DNA of 5,226 nt from positions 1-5,226 of the forward strand of contig JADHQX010000106.1 of NCBI GenBank assembly GCA_016777745.1, written 5' to 3'. This DNA comes from Candidatus Pelagibacterales bacterium (GTDB lineage: Bacteria; Pseudomonadota; Alphaproteobacteria; Pelagibacterales; AG-422-B15). Below, in pieces: positions 1-5,226 of this stretch. The notes beneath the pieces are model-generated. The model searched no databases. It was not told where the DNA came from and worked only from the letters and a program-made list of their open reading frames with translations. Position numbers and translations under genes: made by a program. Each line of letters begins with the position of its first letter. The first letter of the stretch is position 1.

Positions 1-341
1 CAAATGAATTAAAAAATGCACTAGTTGCTAAATCTAATTTTTTTGTCATGCCTTCAGTTGTTCATAAAAATTCTGTTGAAGGATTTGGGATAGCTTATGT
101 TGAAGCTGCTCAATATGGATTGCCCTCTCTTGGTGGAAAAGATGGAGGTGCAGCAGATGCAATCGAGCATGAGAAAACAGGTTTAATCTGTAATGGTAAT
201 GAACTAGATGAAGTGTATTCATCTATTAATTCAATACTAGAAAATAAGAAATATTTAGAATATGGAAAAGCTGCTAAAGAAAACTCTACTAAATTTAAGT
301 GGAGTACAATTATTGAAGAATATAAAAAAATTTTAAGCTAA
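1..341 (+). CDS. Glycosyltransferase family 4 (GT-B), C-terminal fragment
   Basis: This is the C-terminal end of a retaining glycosyltransferase of the GT4 family, which transfers a sugar from a nucleotide-sugar donor, most likely to a lipopolysaccharide, capsule or glycolipid acceptor at the cytoplasmic face of the inner membrane. The frame is open back to the window edge: the codons from position 3 read NELKNALVAKSNFFV before the first Met at 48, so that Met is internal and the gene starts outside the window. About 112 residues are visible. The family signature is clear: a MPS segment, then EGFGIAYVE, which is the E-x7-E motif of the donor-binding domain, followed by AAQYGLPSLGG and a TGLICNG turn. 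The C-terminal helix ends with a TAA at 339-341. Roughly two thirds of a usual 350-400 residue protein is missing. The exact sugar and acceptor cannot be told. It converges on the AbrB-like gene, with one base between the two stop codons. Confidence 0.9.
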   Translation, partial: NELKNALVAKSNFFVMPSVVHKNSVEGFGIAYVEAAQYGLPSLGGKDGGAADAIEHEKTGLICNGNELDEVYSSINSILENKKYLEYGKAAKENSTKFKWSTIIEEYKKILS

Positions 342-342
342 A

Positions 343-1392
343 TTACTTGTTCATAATTTTAAAGATAACAGGCAGACAAAGTACAATAATTATCAATCTA
401 AAAAAATGATGATAGCTAATGAATATTGGATCGATTTCATAGGCATAACTAATTATAACCATCTCGTGAATACCACCTGGAGCAAAACTTAAGAAAGCAT
501 TAAGAAAATCAAATCCTAAAATCAAACTTAATAAGTAAGCAAATAAAAGTGAAATCAAAATTAATATTCCACTAATAATTACACCATGAAACAAGTAATT
601 TAATAATTCTTTAATAGTTAGTCCGTTCAACCGAGTTCCAAGAGCGGTTCCTAATAAAATAAATATTATATTAATACCTAGATCAGGAAATCTGGCTGAA
701 ATTATTTCTGTAGTATAAAAAAAACCTGACACAAACATTCCACTTAATAGGGTTGGTGATGGAACTTTTATTTTCTTTAATAATAATGAAAATAAATAGG
801 ATAAAATAATTAAAATTCCAATTTCCGTTACAAAATTAAGATCAAAAAGATAATCTTTATTCATTGTATCTAATTTGGCTTTTCCTAAATTAAAATTAAA
901 AAAGAAAGGTACGAAAGACACAATAAATATAACTCTTGTTGCTTGAGTAATAATTACTTTTTGATGCTCATTAGTGTTTTTGATTTCATCTAAAGTTGAA
1001 ACAATTGGCATAAAGGCACCTGGTAGAGCTGCTAAAATTGCTGTTATTTTTTTAAAATTACAAATCTTTATTAAGTACAAACTGACAAAAAAAGTACTGG
1101 TAGCAACGAACAAGATCATTGCCAATGATGAATAAATCCATAAATTTACTTTATAAAGAAGTGTTGCATTAAAGGTGCCACCAAGAATAATTCCAATAAT
1201 TAAAAAAATCGGATTTAAAAGTTTTTTTGAGAATTTTAATTTAACTTTTGTAAATGAGAAAATAAAATTTAAAAATAAAGCACCTAACAACCAAGGTAGT
1301 GGCAAATTCAACTTATAGGCGATAAACCCTCCAATTGCACCAATCCCTAAACTTTTAAAAGTATCATTTATATTATTAAAAAAGTTATTCAT
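343..1392 (-). CDS. AbrB-family polytopic membrane protein (two AbrB-duplication domains)
   Basis: A complete 349-residue hydrophobic protein of the AbrB family (Pfam AbrB, often misannotated as ammonia monooxygenase). It should not be confused with the small SpoVT/AbrB DNA-binding regulators. About ten membrane segments can be drawn, arranged as two repeats: residues ~15-165 and ~190-345. Each repeat starts with a basic, proline-containing turn (KLNLPLPWLLGA at 26-38; KIKVPSPTLLSG at 207-218), continues with a glycine-rich helix (GIILGGTF at 67-74; LGTALGTRL at 247-255), then a PG-containing loop (LPGAF at 123-127; APGGIHEM at 304-311) and ends with an Arg-containing helix (R153; R332, preceded by HH at 328-329). 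The length matches the family. The ATG at 1392-1390 has no evident Shine-Dalgarno sequence. Function is poorly known: E. coli AbrB was linked to aidB expression, and relatives often lie beside TTT transporters. I infer a transport-related role with the divergent tctCBA operon. Confidence 0.85.
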   Translation of the reverse strand: MNNFFNNINDTFKSLGIGAIGGFIAYKLNLPLPWLLGALFLNFIFSFTKVKLKFSKKLLNPIFLIIGIILGGTFNATLLYKVNLWIYSSLAMILFVATSTFFVSLYLIKICNFKKITAILAALPGAFMPIVSTLDEIKNTNEHQKVIITQATRVIFIVSFVPFFFNFNLGKAKLDTMNKDYLFDLNFVTEIGILIILSYLFSLLLKKIKVPSPTLLSGMFVSGFFYTTEIISARFPDLGINIIFILLGTALGTRLNGLTIKELLNYLFHGVIISGILILISLLFAYLLSLILGFDFLNAFLSFAPGGIHEMVIISYAYEIDPIFISYHHFFRLIIIVLCLPVIFKIMNK

Positions 1393-1441
1393 TTATTTTT
1401 AAATTTAAATATTTATTGCTTAATTTTTCTGTAGCATAATT

Positions 1442-1471
1442 TTTACGAAGATGTACTTTTTGTTTTTTAAT
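1442..1471 (+). promoter_or_regulatory. Candidate sigma-70 promoter for tctCBA
   Basis: TTTACG at 1442-1447 matches the -35 consensus at four of six positions and TTTAAT at 1466-1471 matches the -10 consensus at five of six, with an 18-base spacer. Transcription would start near 1478, giving a leader of about 24 bases before tctC. A second -10-like hexamer, CATAAT at 1435-1440, lacks a good -35 at the right distance. In DNA this AT-rich such matches arise easily, so the call is tentative. Confidence 0.35.
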
Positions 1472-1478
1472 AAACAAT

Positions 1479-1490
1479 TTAATTAATTAA
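1479..1490. repeat. 12-bp perfect palindrome TTAATTAATTAA before tctC
   Basis: TTAATTAATTAA is its own reverse complement and lies at the predicted transcription start, one base before the Shine-Dalgarno core of tctC. Its position would suit an operator for a dimeric repressor, but an all-A/T palindrome of this kind is also expected by chance in such a genome. I record it as a site, not as a proven operator. Confidence 0.3.
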
Positions 1491-1491
1491 C

Positions 1492-1495
1492 GGAG
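1492..1495 (+). promoter_or_regulatory. Ribosome binding site of tctC
   Basis: GGAG, inside CGGAGAA, ends six bases before the ATG at 1502. It is the only strong Shine-Dalgarno sequence ahead of any complete gene in the window and fixes the tctC start over the in-frame Met eight residues in. It fits strong translation of the binding protein, compared with the SD-less tctB start. Confidence 0.8.
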
Positions 1496-1501
1496 AATAA
1501 A

Positions 1502-2485
1502 ATGATTAATAAATTAACAAAAATGATACTGGCGATATTTACTTACTTTACTTTATCAGTAAGTGCTTTCGCATTTGAAGCTAGTAACCCACAATGTATA
1601 GCTCCAGCAAACGCAGGTGGTGGATGGGACTTTACATGTAGATCTGTTGGAAAAACTTTACAAGATCTAAAATTAATTTCAGGTTCAATGGAAGTAACTA
1701 ACATGGCCGGTGGTGGTGGTGGAGTTGCTTACGCTGAAGTTGTAAATAAAAGAGGAAATGACAATGATTTAATTGTTGCTGCTTCATCTGCTACAGCTAC
1801 AAGATTAGCACAAGGTGCTTATCCTGGAAATACTATGGATCAAGTAAGATGGCTTGGTTCTGTGGGTGCTGATTATGGGATTATTGCAGTTTCAAAAAAC
1901 TCAACAATCAAAACATTACCAGATTTATTAGCTCAAATTAAAAAAGATCCAAAGTCAATTACTGTTGCAGGCGGTTCTGCTGTTGGTGGTTGGGATCATT
2001 TAAAAGTTTTAATTGCTGCTAAAAAATATGGAATTGATGATGTAAGACAAATCAAATACGTATCTTTTGATGGTGGTGGAGACGCTGTAACTCAACTTTT
2101 AGCTGGAAATGTTCAAGCCTTTACAGGTGATGTTTCTGAAGCAAAAGGTTTTGTAGATTCAGGAGATATTAAAGTACTTGCTGTTCTTTCTGCAGATAGA
2201 TTGCCTGGTGATTTTTCATCATTCCCTACTGCTAGAGAGCAAGGTATTGATGCAATTGGTGCTAACTGGAGAGGTTTCTACGTTCCAGGAGGAATGTCTG
2301 ATGATGCCTACGACTACTGGGCAAATGCAATCTCTAAAATGTACGATACAAAAGAGTGGAAAGAAACTATGAGCAAAAATGGTTTAGCTCCATTAGATTT
2401 AAGTGGTGATGAATTCCAAAAATTCGTTGCAGAATCTGTACAATCAATTCAAGATCTTTCAAAAGAAATTGGATTAATTAAATAG
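1502..2485 (+). CDS. tctC: TctC: periplasmic substrate-binding protein of a tripartite tricarboxylate transporter
   Basis: The 327-residue solute-binding protein of a TTT system, of usual family length. It binds a carboxylate ligand in the periplasm and delivers it to the TctA/TctB permease. The N-terminus is a signal peptide: Lys residues at 4 and 7, a hydrophobic core at 8-20, and a likely cut after AFA (residue 24). The mature protein opens with the family hallmark CIAPANAGGGWDFTCR (32-47), the glycine-rich ligand loop; its Cys32 and Cys46 are the only two cysteines and could form a disulfide. Further glycine-rich ligand-site stretches follow: MAGGGGGVAYAE (68-79), AGGSAVGGWDH (156-166) and SFDGGGDAVTQLLAG (188-202), then FTGDVSEAK and the ANWRGFYVPGG strand (254-264). 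The start is supported by GGAG six bases upstream. It is the first gene of a tctC-tctB-tctA operon and is separated from tctB by a strong terminator-like hairpin. The substrate is not deducible; citrate or another organic acid is the family default. Confidence 0.92.
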   Translation: MINKLTKMILAIFTYFTLSVSAFAFEASNPQCIAPANAGGGWDFTCRSVGKTLQDLKLISGSMEVTNMAGGGGGVAYAEVVNKRGNDNDLIVAASSATATRLAQGAYPGNTMDQVRWLGSVGADYGIIAVSKNSTIKTLPDLLAQIKKDPKSITVAGGSAVGGWDHLKVLIAAKKYGIDDVRQIKYVSFDGGGDAVTQLLAGNVQAFTGDVSEAKGFVDSGDIKVLAVLSADRLPGDFSSFPTAREQGIDAIGANWRGFYVPGGMSDDAYDYWANAISKMYDTKEWKETMSKNGLAPLDLSGDEFQKFVAESVQSIQDLSKEIGLIK

Positions 2486-2496
2486 TCAACTATTAC

Positions 2497-2534
2497 ATCG
2501 GGGTATTAAAATATTAGTACCCCGATACTTTTTT
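2497..2534 (+). terminator. Intrinsic terminator/attenuator between tctC and tctB
   Basis: ATCGGGGTA at 2497-2505 pairs perfectly with TACCCCGAT at 2518-2526 (nine pairs, five of them G-C). The stem continues inward through a T-G wobble (2506/2517) and three A-T pairs to a four-base loop AATA at 2510-2513, giving 13 pairs. After AC come six T's at 2529-2534. This is the classic form of a factor-independent terminator and the most G/C-rich spot of the non-coding DNA. It begins 11 bases after the tctC stop and ends five bases before the tctB ATG. Since tctBA has no other evident promoter, I infer partial termination, with the hairpin also protecting the 3' end of a short tctC mRNA, so that the binding protein is made in excess. 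Confidence 0.88.
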
Positions 2535-2539
2535 ATATT

Positions 2540-2971
2540 ATGGGCGAACGTACTTTTGGAATAGTTTCTTTTATTATAGCTTGTGGCTACGTTTATGTTG
2601 CAAGTCTTACAAAATTAAGTTTTATATCAGATCCAGTAGGCCCAAAACAATTTCCATATATTTTAGGTTTTTTCTGGGGACTATCATCCTTACTCATTAT
2701 TTTTCAGCCAGAGTTTAAACCAAAGTGGCCGAGTTTTTATAAATTTTTAGAAATAATTTTTATAACGATTGTTCTAATTGCTTACGCTTATGCTTTGCCA
2801 GTAGTTGGTTTCGTTATCTCTACTTTAATTACAACATTTATTTTGGCATGGCGATTAGGTGTTGAAATGTTTAAAGCACTAATGTTTGGTCTTGCGGTAT
2901 CATTTACTATTTACTTTTTATTTCATGGCATACTAGGTTTATCGTTAGCAAAAGGAATGTTTGGATTTTAA
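2540..2971 (+). CDS. tctB: TctB: small membrane subunit of the tripartite tricarboxylate transporter
   Basis: A 143-residue inner-membrane protein matching the TctB (DUF1468) family in length, topology and position. Four hydrophobic segments are visible at about residues 5-24, 38-56, 69-103 (a long stretch that probably makes one helix plus a re-entrant part or two helices) and 112-135. The conserved loop after the first helix, DPVGPKQFP (31-39), and the C-terminal LGLSLAKGMFGF are typical. TctB pairs with TctA and is needed for transport, though its molecular role is unclear. The ATG at 2540 is the only plausible start, since no other Met follows before residue 110, but it lacks a Shine-Dalgarno sequence and sits right behind the T-run of the hairpin. 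Its stop TAA overlaps the tctA ATG by one base (TAATG at 2969-2973), which points to coupled translation. Confidence 0.88.
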   Translation: MGERTFGIVSFIIACGYVYVASLTKLSFISDPVGPKQFPYILGFFWGLSSLLIIFQPEFKPKWPSFYKFLEIIFITIVLIAYAYALPVVGFVISTLITTFILAWRLGVEMFKALMFGLAVSFTIYFLFHGILGLSLAKGMFGF

Positions 2972-4497
2972 TGGAAACTATAAATTTTTTATTTGATGGT
3001 TTTAGTGTTGCTTTTACCCTTCAAAACATCACTTTAGCTTTAATTGGTTGTTTTCTTGGTACTGTATTTGGCGCTCTACCAGGTTTAGGCCCTGCTAATG
3101 GAGTTGCAATTTTAATTCCAATTTCTTTTTCATTAGGTCTAGATGCTGCTTCATCAATGATCTTATTAACCAGTGTTTACTATGGTGCAATGTATGGAGG
3201 TAGGATTTCTTCTATTCTAATTAATATACCTGGAGATGAGCCAGCTTTAATGACTACATTGGATGGGTATCCAATGACCTTGAAAGGTCGAGCTGGTGAA
3301 GCATTAACATTAACAGGGATTGCTTCATTCTTCGGTGCAATCGTTGCAACAATTGGTCTTATGATTTTAGCACCCCAACTAGTAAAAATTGCTCTTTTGT
3401 TTGGACCCGCAGAATACTTTGCCTTATTTGTTATGGCTTTTGCAACATTAGGTGGGGTAAGTTCAAACAATAAAGCTAAAACTATATTGGCTTCTGCATT
3501 AGGATTGGCTATTTCAACTATTGGAGTTGATGGTCAAACTGGAGTTCCAAGATTAAGTTTTGGCAATGTTCACTTTTATGATGGCATAGATTTCTTAGTT
3601 GTAATTGTTGGTATGTTTGCTGTTTCTGAAATTTTTATCTTTATTGAAAACAAAGATGTTGATGCAAAGAAAAAAAAGAAAAATATTATCATCAAAACAA
3701 TTATTCCAAAATTTAAAGTTATTGTAAAAACATTTCCTTCAATGGTGCGAGGTTCTTTACTGGGATTTTTTGCAGGAATTCTACCTGGTGCTGGTGCTTC
3801 TCTTGGATCTTTTATTGCTTATACTTTTGAAAAAAAGGTTTCAAATAAAGATGATACTTTTGGCAAAGGAGATGAAAGAGGTGTTGCGGCTCCTGAAGCT
3901 GGAAATAATGCTGCCGCAGGTGGTGCTCTAGTTCCAATGTTGTCTCTGGGAGTTCCTGGGTCTGGAACCACTGCTGTATTACTTGCAATGTTAATGACTA
4001 TGAATATTACACCTGGTCCATTATTATTTAGGAATAATCCAGATGTAGTTTGGGGCTTAATTGCAGCTCTGTTTTTTGCAAATATTATTTTACTCATCCT
4101 AAATATTCCAATGGTTAGGATGTTTACGAGAATACTATTATTACCTCCAAAATATTTAATGCCTATTGTTGCAATGATTTCATTTGTTGGAATTTATGGA
4201 ATTTCAGGATCAAGTTTTGATCTTTTATTAATGATCTTTTTTGGATTATTTGGATGGTTACTTAGAAAATTAAATATACCTTTAGTGCCTGTTATTATGG
4301 GGGCAATCTTAGGAAATTTAATGGAGACTAATCTTAGAAGAGCCCTAACTATTAGTGATGGTAACTGGATGTATTTATTTGAGTCTAAAGTTTCAATTGT
4401 AATTTGGTTTATAACAATAATTGGATTTGTTTTACCTTTGATTTTTGGAAAAAAAATAACTTCAGAAATTGAAAAATTTAAGAAAAAAAAACCTTAA
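2971..4497 (+). CDS. tctA: TctA: large permease subunit of the tripartite tricarboxylate transporter
   Basis: The 508-residue integral membrane subunit that carries the substrate across the inner membrane, powered by an ion gradient. Length is usual for TctA. Family signatures are well kept: GTVFGALPGLGPANGVAILI (30-49), YGAMYGGRISSILINIPG (71-88), GFFAGILPGAGASLGSF (265-281), and APEAGNNAAAGG (307-318) followed by LGVPGSGTTAVLL (326-338) and MNITPGPLLF (344-353). The paired motifs GALPGLG/GILPGAG and NIPG/GVPGSG show the internal two-fold repeat of the family. A lysine-rich cytoplasmic linker (AKKKKKN, 232-238) separates the halves, and the tail is also basic (KFKKKKP). The start overlaps the tctB stop by one base, with only a weak TTGGAT upstream, so translation is probably coupled to tctB. 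The TAA stop overlaps the stop of the opposing glycosyltransferase gene by four bases. No frameshift or missing motif is seen. Confidence 0.95.
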   Translation: METINFLFDGFSVAFTLQNITLALIGCFLGTVFGALPGLGPANGVAILIPISFSLGLDAASSMILLTSVYYGAMYGGRISSILINIPGDEPALMTTLDGYPMTLKGRAGEALTLTGIASFFGAIVATIGLMILAPQLVKIALLFGPAEYFALFVMAFATLGGVSSNNKAKTILASALGLAISTIGVDGQTGVPRLSFGNVHFYDGIDFLVVIVGMFAVSEIFIFIENKDVDAKKKKKNIIIKTIIPKFKVIVKTFPSMVRGSLLGFFAGILPGAGASLGSFIAYTFEKKVSNKDDTFGKGDERGVAAPEAGNNAAAGGALVPMLSLGVPGSGTTAVLLAMLMTMNITPGPLLFRNNPDVVWGLIAALFFANIILLILNIPMVRMFTRILLLPPKYLMPIVAMISFVGIYGISGSSFDLLLMIFFGLFGWLLRKLNIPLVPVIMGAILGNLMETNLRRALTISDGNWMYLFESKVSIVIWFITIIGFVLPLIFGKKITSEIEKFKKKKP

Positions 4498-4519
4498 TTT
4501 AAAATATTAACAATTTTTT
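4483..4519. terminator. Possible weak bidirectional terminator at the tctA/GT9 convergence
   Basis: Around the shared stop codons lie nine A's at 4483-4491, an inverted repeat TTAAT (4494-4498) / ATTAA (4506-4510) with a seven-base loop, and six T's at 4514-4519. Read on either strand this is a short stem followed by a T-run (T6 for tctA, T9 for the opposing gene). The stem is only five A-T pairs, so it would be a weak terminator at best, but no other candidate exists where the two genes meet. Confidence 0.3.
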
Positions 4520-5226
4520 CAAAAACTTTACCTGCACTTAATTTATTTAAATCATCAACCTGTATTGCTTTAAAGTTTTCTCGCTCAATACTAACTTTAA
4601 AAGCTGTGGTGTGTTTACCAAATAAGGTTAGGCCTTTTACACCAAGATGAGCAGTCATGTGAGCGGGTCCTGTATCATTTGCAATAACAAATGAACTTTC
4701 TTTAATCAAACTTGCAAGTTGAGAAATATCTAAAGCTTTACCTTTGTCTAAAATTGAAATGGCATTAATGTTTTTTGCATCATCGATTTCAGAGGGTCCA
4801 GGTGCAACAATAACTTTAATTTGGTCACTATATTTATTTTTAATTAACTCTATTAGTTCATTGTAATGAGGCCATTTTTTATGAGTTAGATGAGCTGAAC
4901 AAAAAGGAAATAAAACAATATATTTATCTAAATTAAATTCTTGTTTAAGATTATCGATGTTAGTCACAGCCCAACTAAAATTTGGTTTCATGGTATGTTC
5001 TGTTTTAATTCCAGAGGTTTTAAGTTGGTGATCAAATCTATTTAAAACTGGGTCTTTATCAAATTCATCTTTTGAAATATTACTTGGTAAAGTAGTTTCT
5101 GAGCTAGACCAAGTATTAAAATTTGCTTTTGGAAATAAAATATTTTTATAAAATTTTGTTCTAGATGAGTTTTGTAAATCATAAACTTTTCTAAAATTCT
5201 TCTTTTTCAAGTTTCTCATTAACATA
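4494..5226 (-). CDS. Glycosyltransferase family 9 (heptosyltransferase-like), C-terminal fragment
   Basis: A GT9 enzyme, the family of ADP-heptose:LPS heptosyltransferases that build the lipopolysaccharide inner core at the cytoplasmic face of the inner membrane. About 243 residues are visible from the right edge. The usual length is 310-350 residues and the N-terminal GDxxL-type acceptor-domain motif is missing, so the Met codons at 5225 and 5219 are internal and the gene begins outside the window. Numbered from the first visible Met: KVYDLQNSSRT (13-23) matches the family VIDLQ.S.R stretch of the first Rossmann domain; YIVLFPFCSAHLTHKKWP (102-119) is the start of the nucleotide-sugar domain; KVIVAPGPSEIDDA (137-150) follows; and FVIANDTGPAHMTAHLG (179-195) with LTLFGKHT (199-206) is the donor-binding signature. 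LFPFCSAHLTHKKWP departs from the common PG.S...KRWP version, so the sugar may not be heptose. The stop TAA is shared with tctA's end. Confidence 0.9.
   Translation of the reverse strand, partial: MLMRNLKKKNFRKVYDLQNSSRTKFYKNILFPKANFNTWSSSETTLPSNISKDEFDKDPVLNRFDHQLKTSGIKTEHTMKPNFSWAVTNIDNLKQEFNLDKYIVLFPFCSAHLTHKKWPHYNELIELIKNKYSDQIKVIVAPGPSEIDDAKNINAISILDKGKALDISQLASLIKESSFVIANDTGPAHMTAHLGVKGLTLFGKHTTAFKVSIERENFKAIQVDDLNKLSAGKVFEKIVNILN

Larger units (their letters stand above)
1393..1501. promoter_or_regulatory. Divergent intergenic control region between abrB-like gene and tctC
   Basis: This 109-bp, almost entirely A/T stretch is the longest non-coding segment of the window and must hold the start signals of both the abrB-like gene and the tctCBA operon. 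On the + strand it contains the candidate promoter, palindrome and ribosome binding site listed separately. On the - strand I found no convincing -35/-10 pair and no Shine-Dalgarno sequence before the abrB-like start (the bases just upstream read AAAAATAA). It is too short and too poor in G/C to hold a known riboswitch class. Confidence 0.7.

Noticed and set aside
340..359. Inverted repeat AAATTA/TAATTT at the GT4/AbrB-like junction as a terminator
   Set aside because: It has only six A-T pairs with an eight-base loop; the T-run on the - strand is about ten bases away and there is none on the + strand. Such repeats are common by chance at this composition.
343..1392. Reading the AbrB name as a transition-state DNA-binding regulator or an ammonia monooxygenase subunit
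   Set aside because: The protein is a two-repeat polytopic membrane protein with no SpoVT/AbrB swapped-hairpin domain and no copper-site residues of AmoA/B/C.
1416..1440. TTGCTT ... CATAAT as the tctC promoter
   Set aside because: Each hexamer is fair, but only 13 bases separate them, too few for a standard sigma-70 promoter. CATAAT with another -35 remains possible but is not supported.
2178..2372. 64-residue + strand open frame inside tctC
   Set aside because: It lies wholly within tctC in another frame, has no recognisable domain and no ribosome binding site; tctC itself is a clear match along its whole length.
3180..3470. 96-residue - strand open frame opposite tctA
   Set aside because: It is antisense to the conserved TctA motifs at residues ~71-165 and its proline/alanine-rich product mirrors the TctA codons; no start signal is seen.
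3667..3685. A-rich run in tctA as a slippage or frameshift site
   Set aside because: The frame continues through conserved TctA sequence on both sides and the run simply encodes the lysine-rich linker; no alternative frame gives a sensible product.
3819..4097. 92-residue - strand open frame opposite tctA
   Set aside because: It is antisense to the most conserved TctA block (APEAGNN to PGPLLF); low codon variety there keeps the reverse frame open by chance.
5217..5225. Met codons near the right edge as the true start of the GT9 gene
   Set aside because: The protein would begin just before the VYDLQ.S.R stretch, which in this family follows some 80 residues of N-terminal domain; the frame also stays open to the window edge.

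Overview
The window is strongly AT-rich and very compact: coding sequence nearly end to end, short intergenic gaps, adjacent genes overlapping or almost touching, and codons that favour A and T with many Lys, Ile and Asn residues. These traits, together with the Gram-negative gene content (a periplasmic binding protein, a tripartite transporter and lipopolysaccharide-type glycosyltransferases), suggest a streamlined marine alphaproteobacterium such as SAR11/Pelagibacterales. This placement is inferred from style and gene content; no phylogenetic marker is present.

Layout, left to right: (1) the C-terminal part of a family 4 (GT-B fold) glycosyltransferase on the + strand, cut by the left edge; (2) a complete AbrB-type polytopic membrane protein on the - strand, its stop codon one base from the glycosyltransferase stop; (3) a divergent intergenic region of 109 bp with a good Shine-Dalgarno site and candidate promoter elements for the + strand; (4) a complete tripartite tricarboxylate transporter (TTT) operon in the order tctC (periplasmic binding protein), tctB (small 4-TM subunit), tctA (large permease subunit); (5) a family 9 (heptosyltransferase-like) glycosyltransferase on the - strand, cut by the right edge, whose stop codon overlaps that of tctA.

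The TTT genes should form a secondary, ion-driven high-affinity uptake system: TctC captures an organic acid in the periplasm and delivers it to the TctA/TctB membrane complex. The substrate cannot be read from the sequence; tricarboxylates or other carboxylates are the family default. The divergent AbrB-like gene shares the control region with the operon and may be functionally linked. The two flanking glycosyltransferases face inward, so the transport cassette looks like a module lodged within a surface-polysaccharide locus.

The most striking non-coding element is a perfect-core hairpin (13 pairs, one of them G-U, with a 4-base loop) followed by six T's, placed exactly between tctC and tctB. 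It has the form of an intrinsic terminator or attenuator that would let the binding protein be made in excess of the membrane subunits. The tctB start codon lies only a few bases beyond its T-run and has no Shine-Dalgarno sequence. I see no CRISPR array, tRNA, rRNA, insertion sequence or riboswitch, and nothing that I would call a wholly new system.
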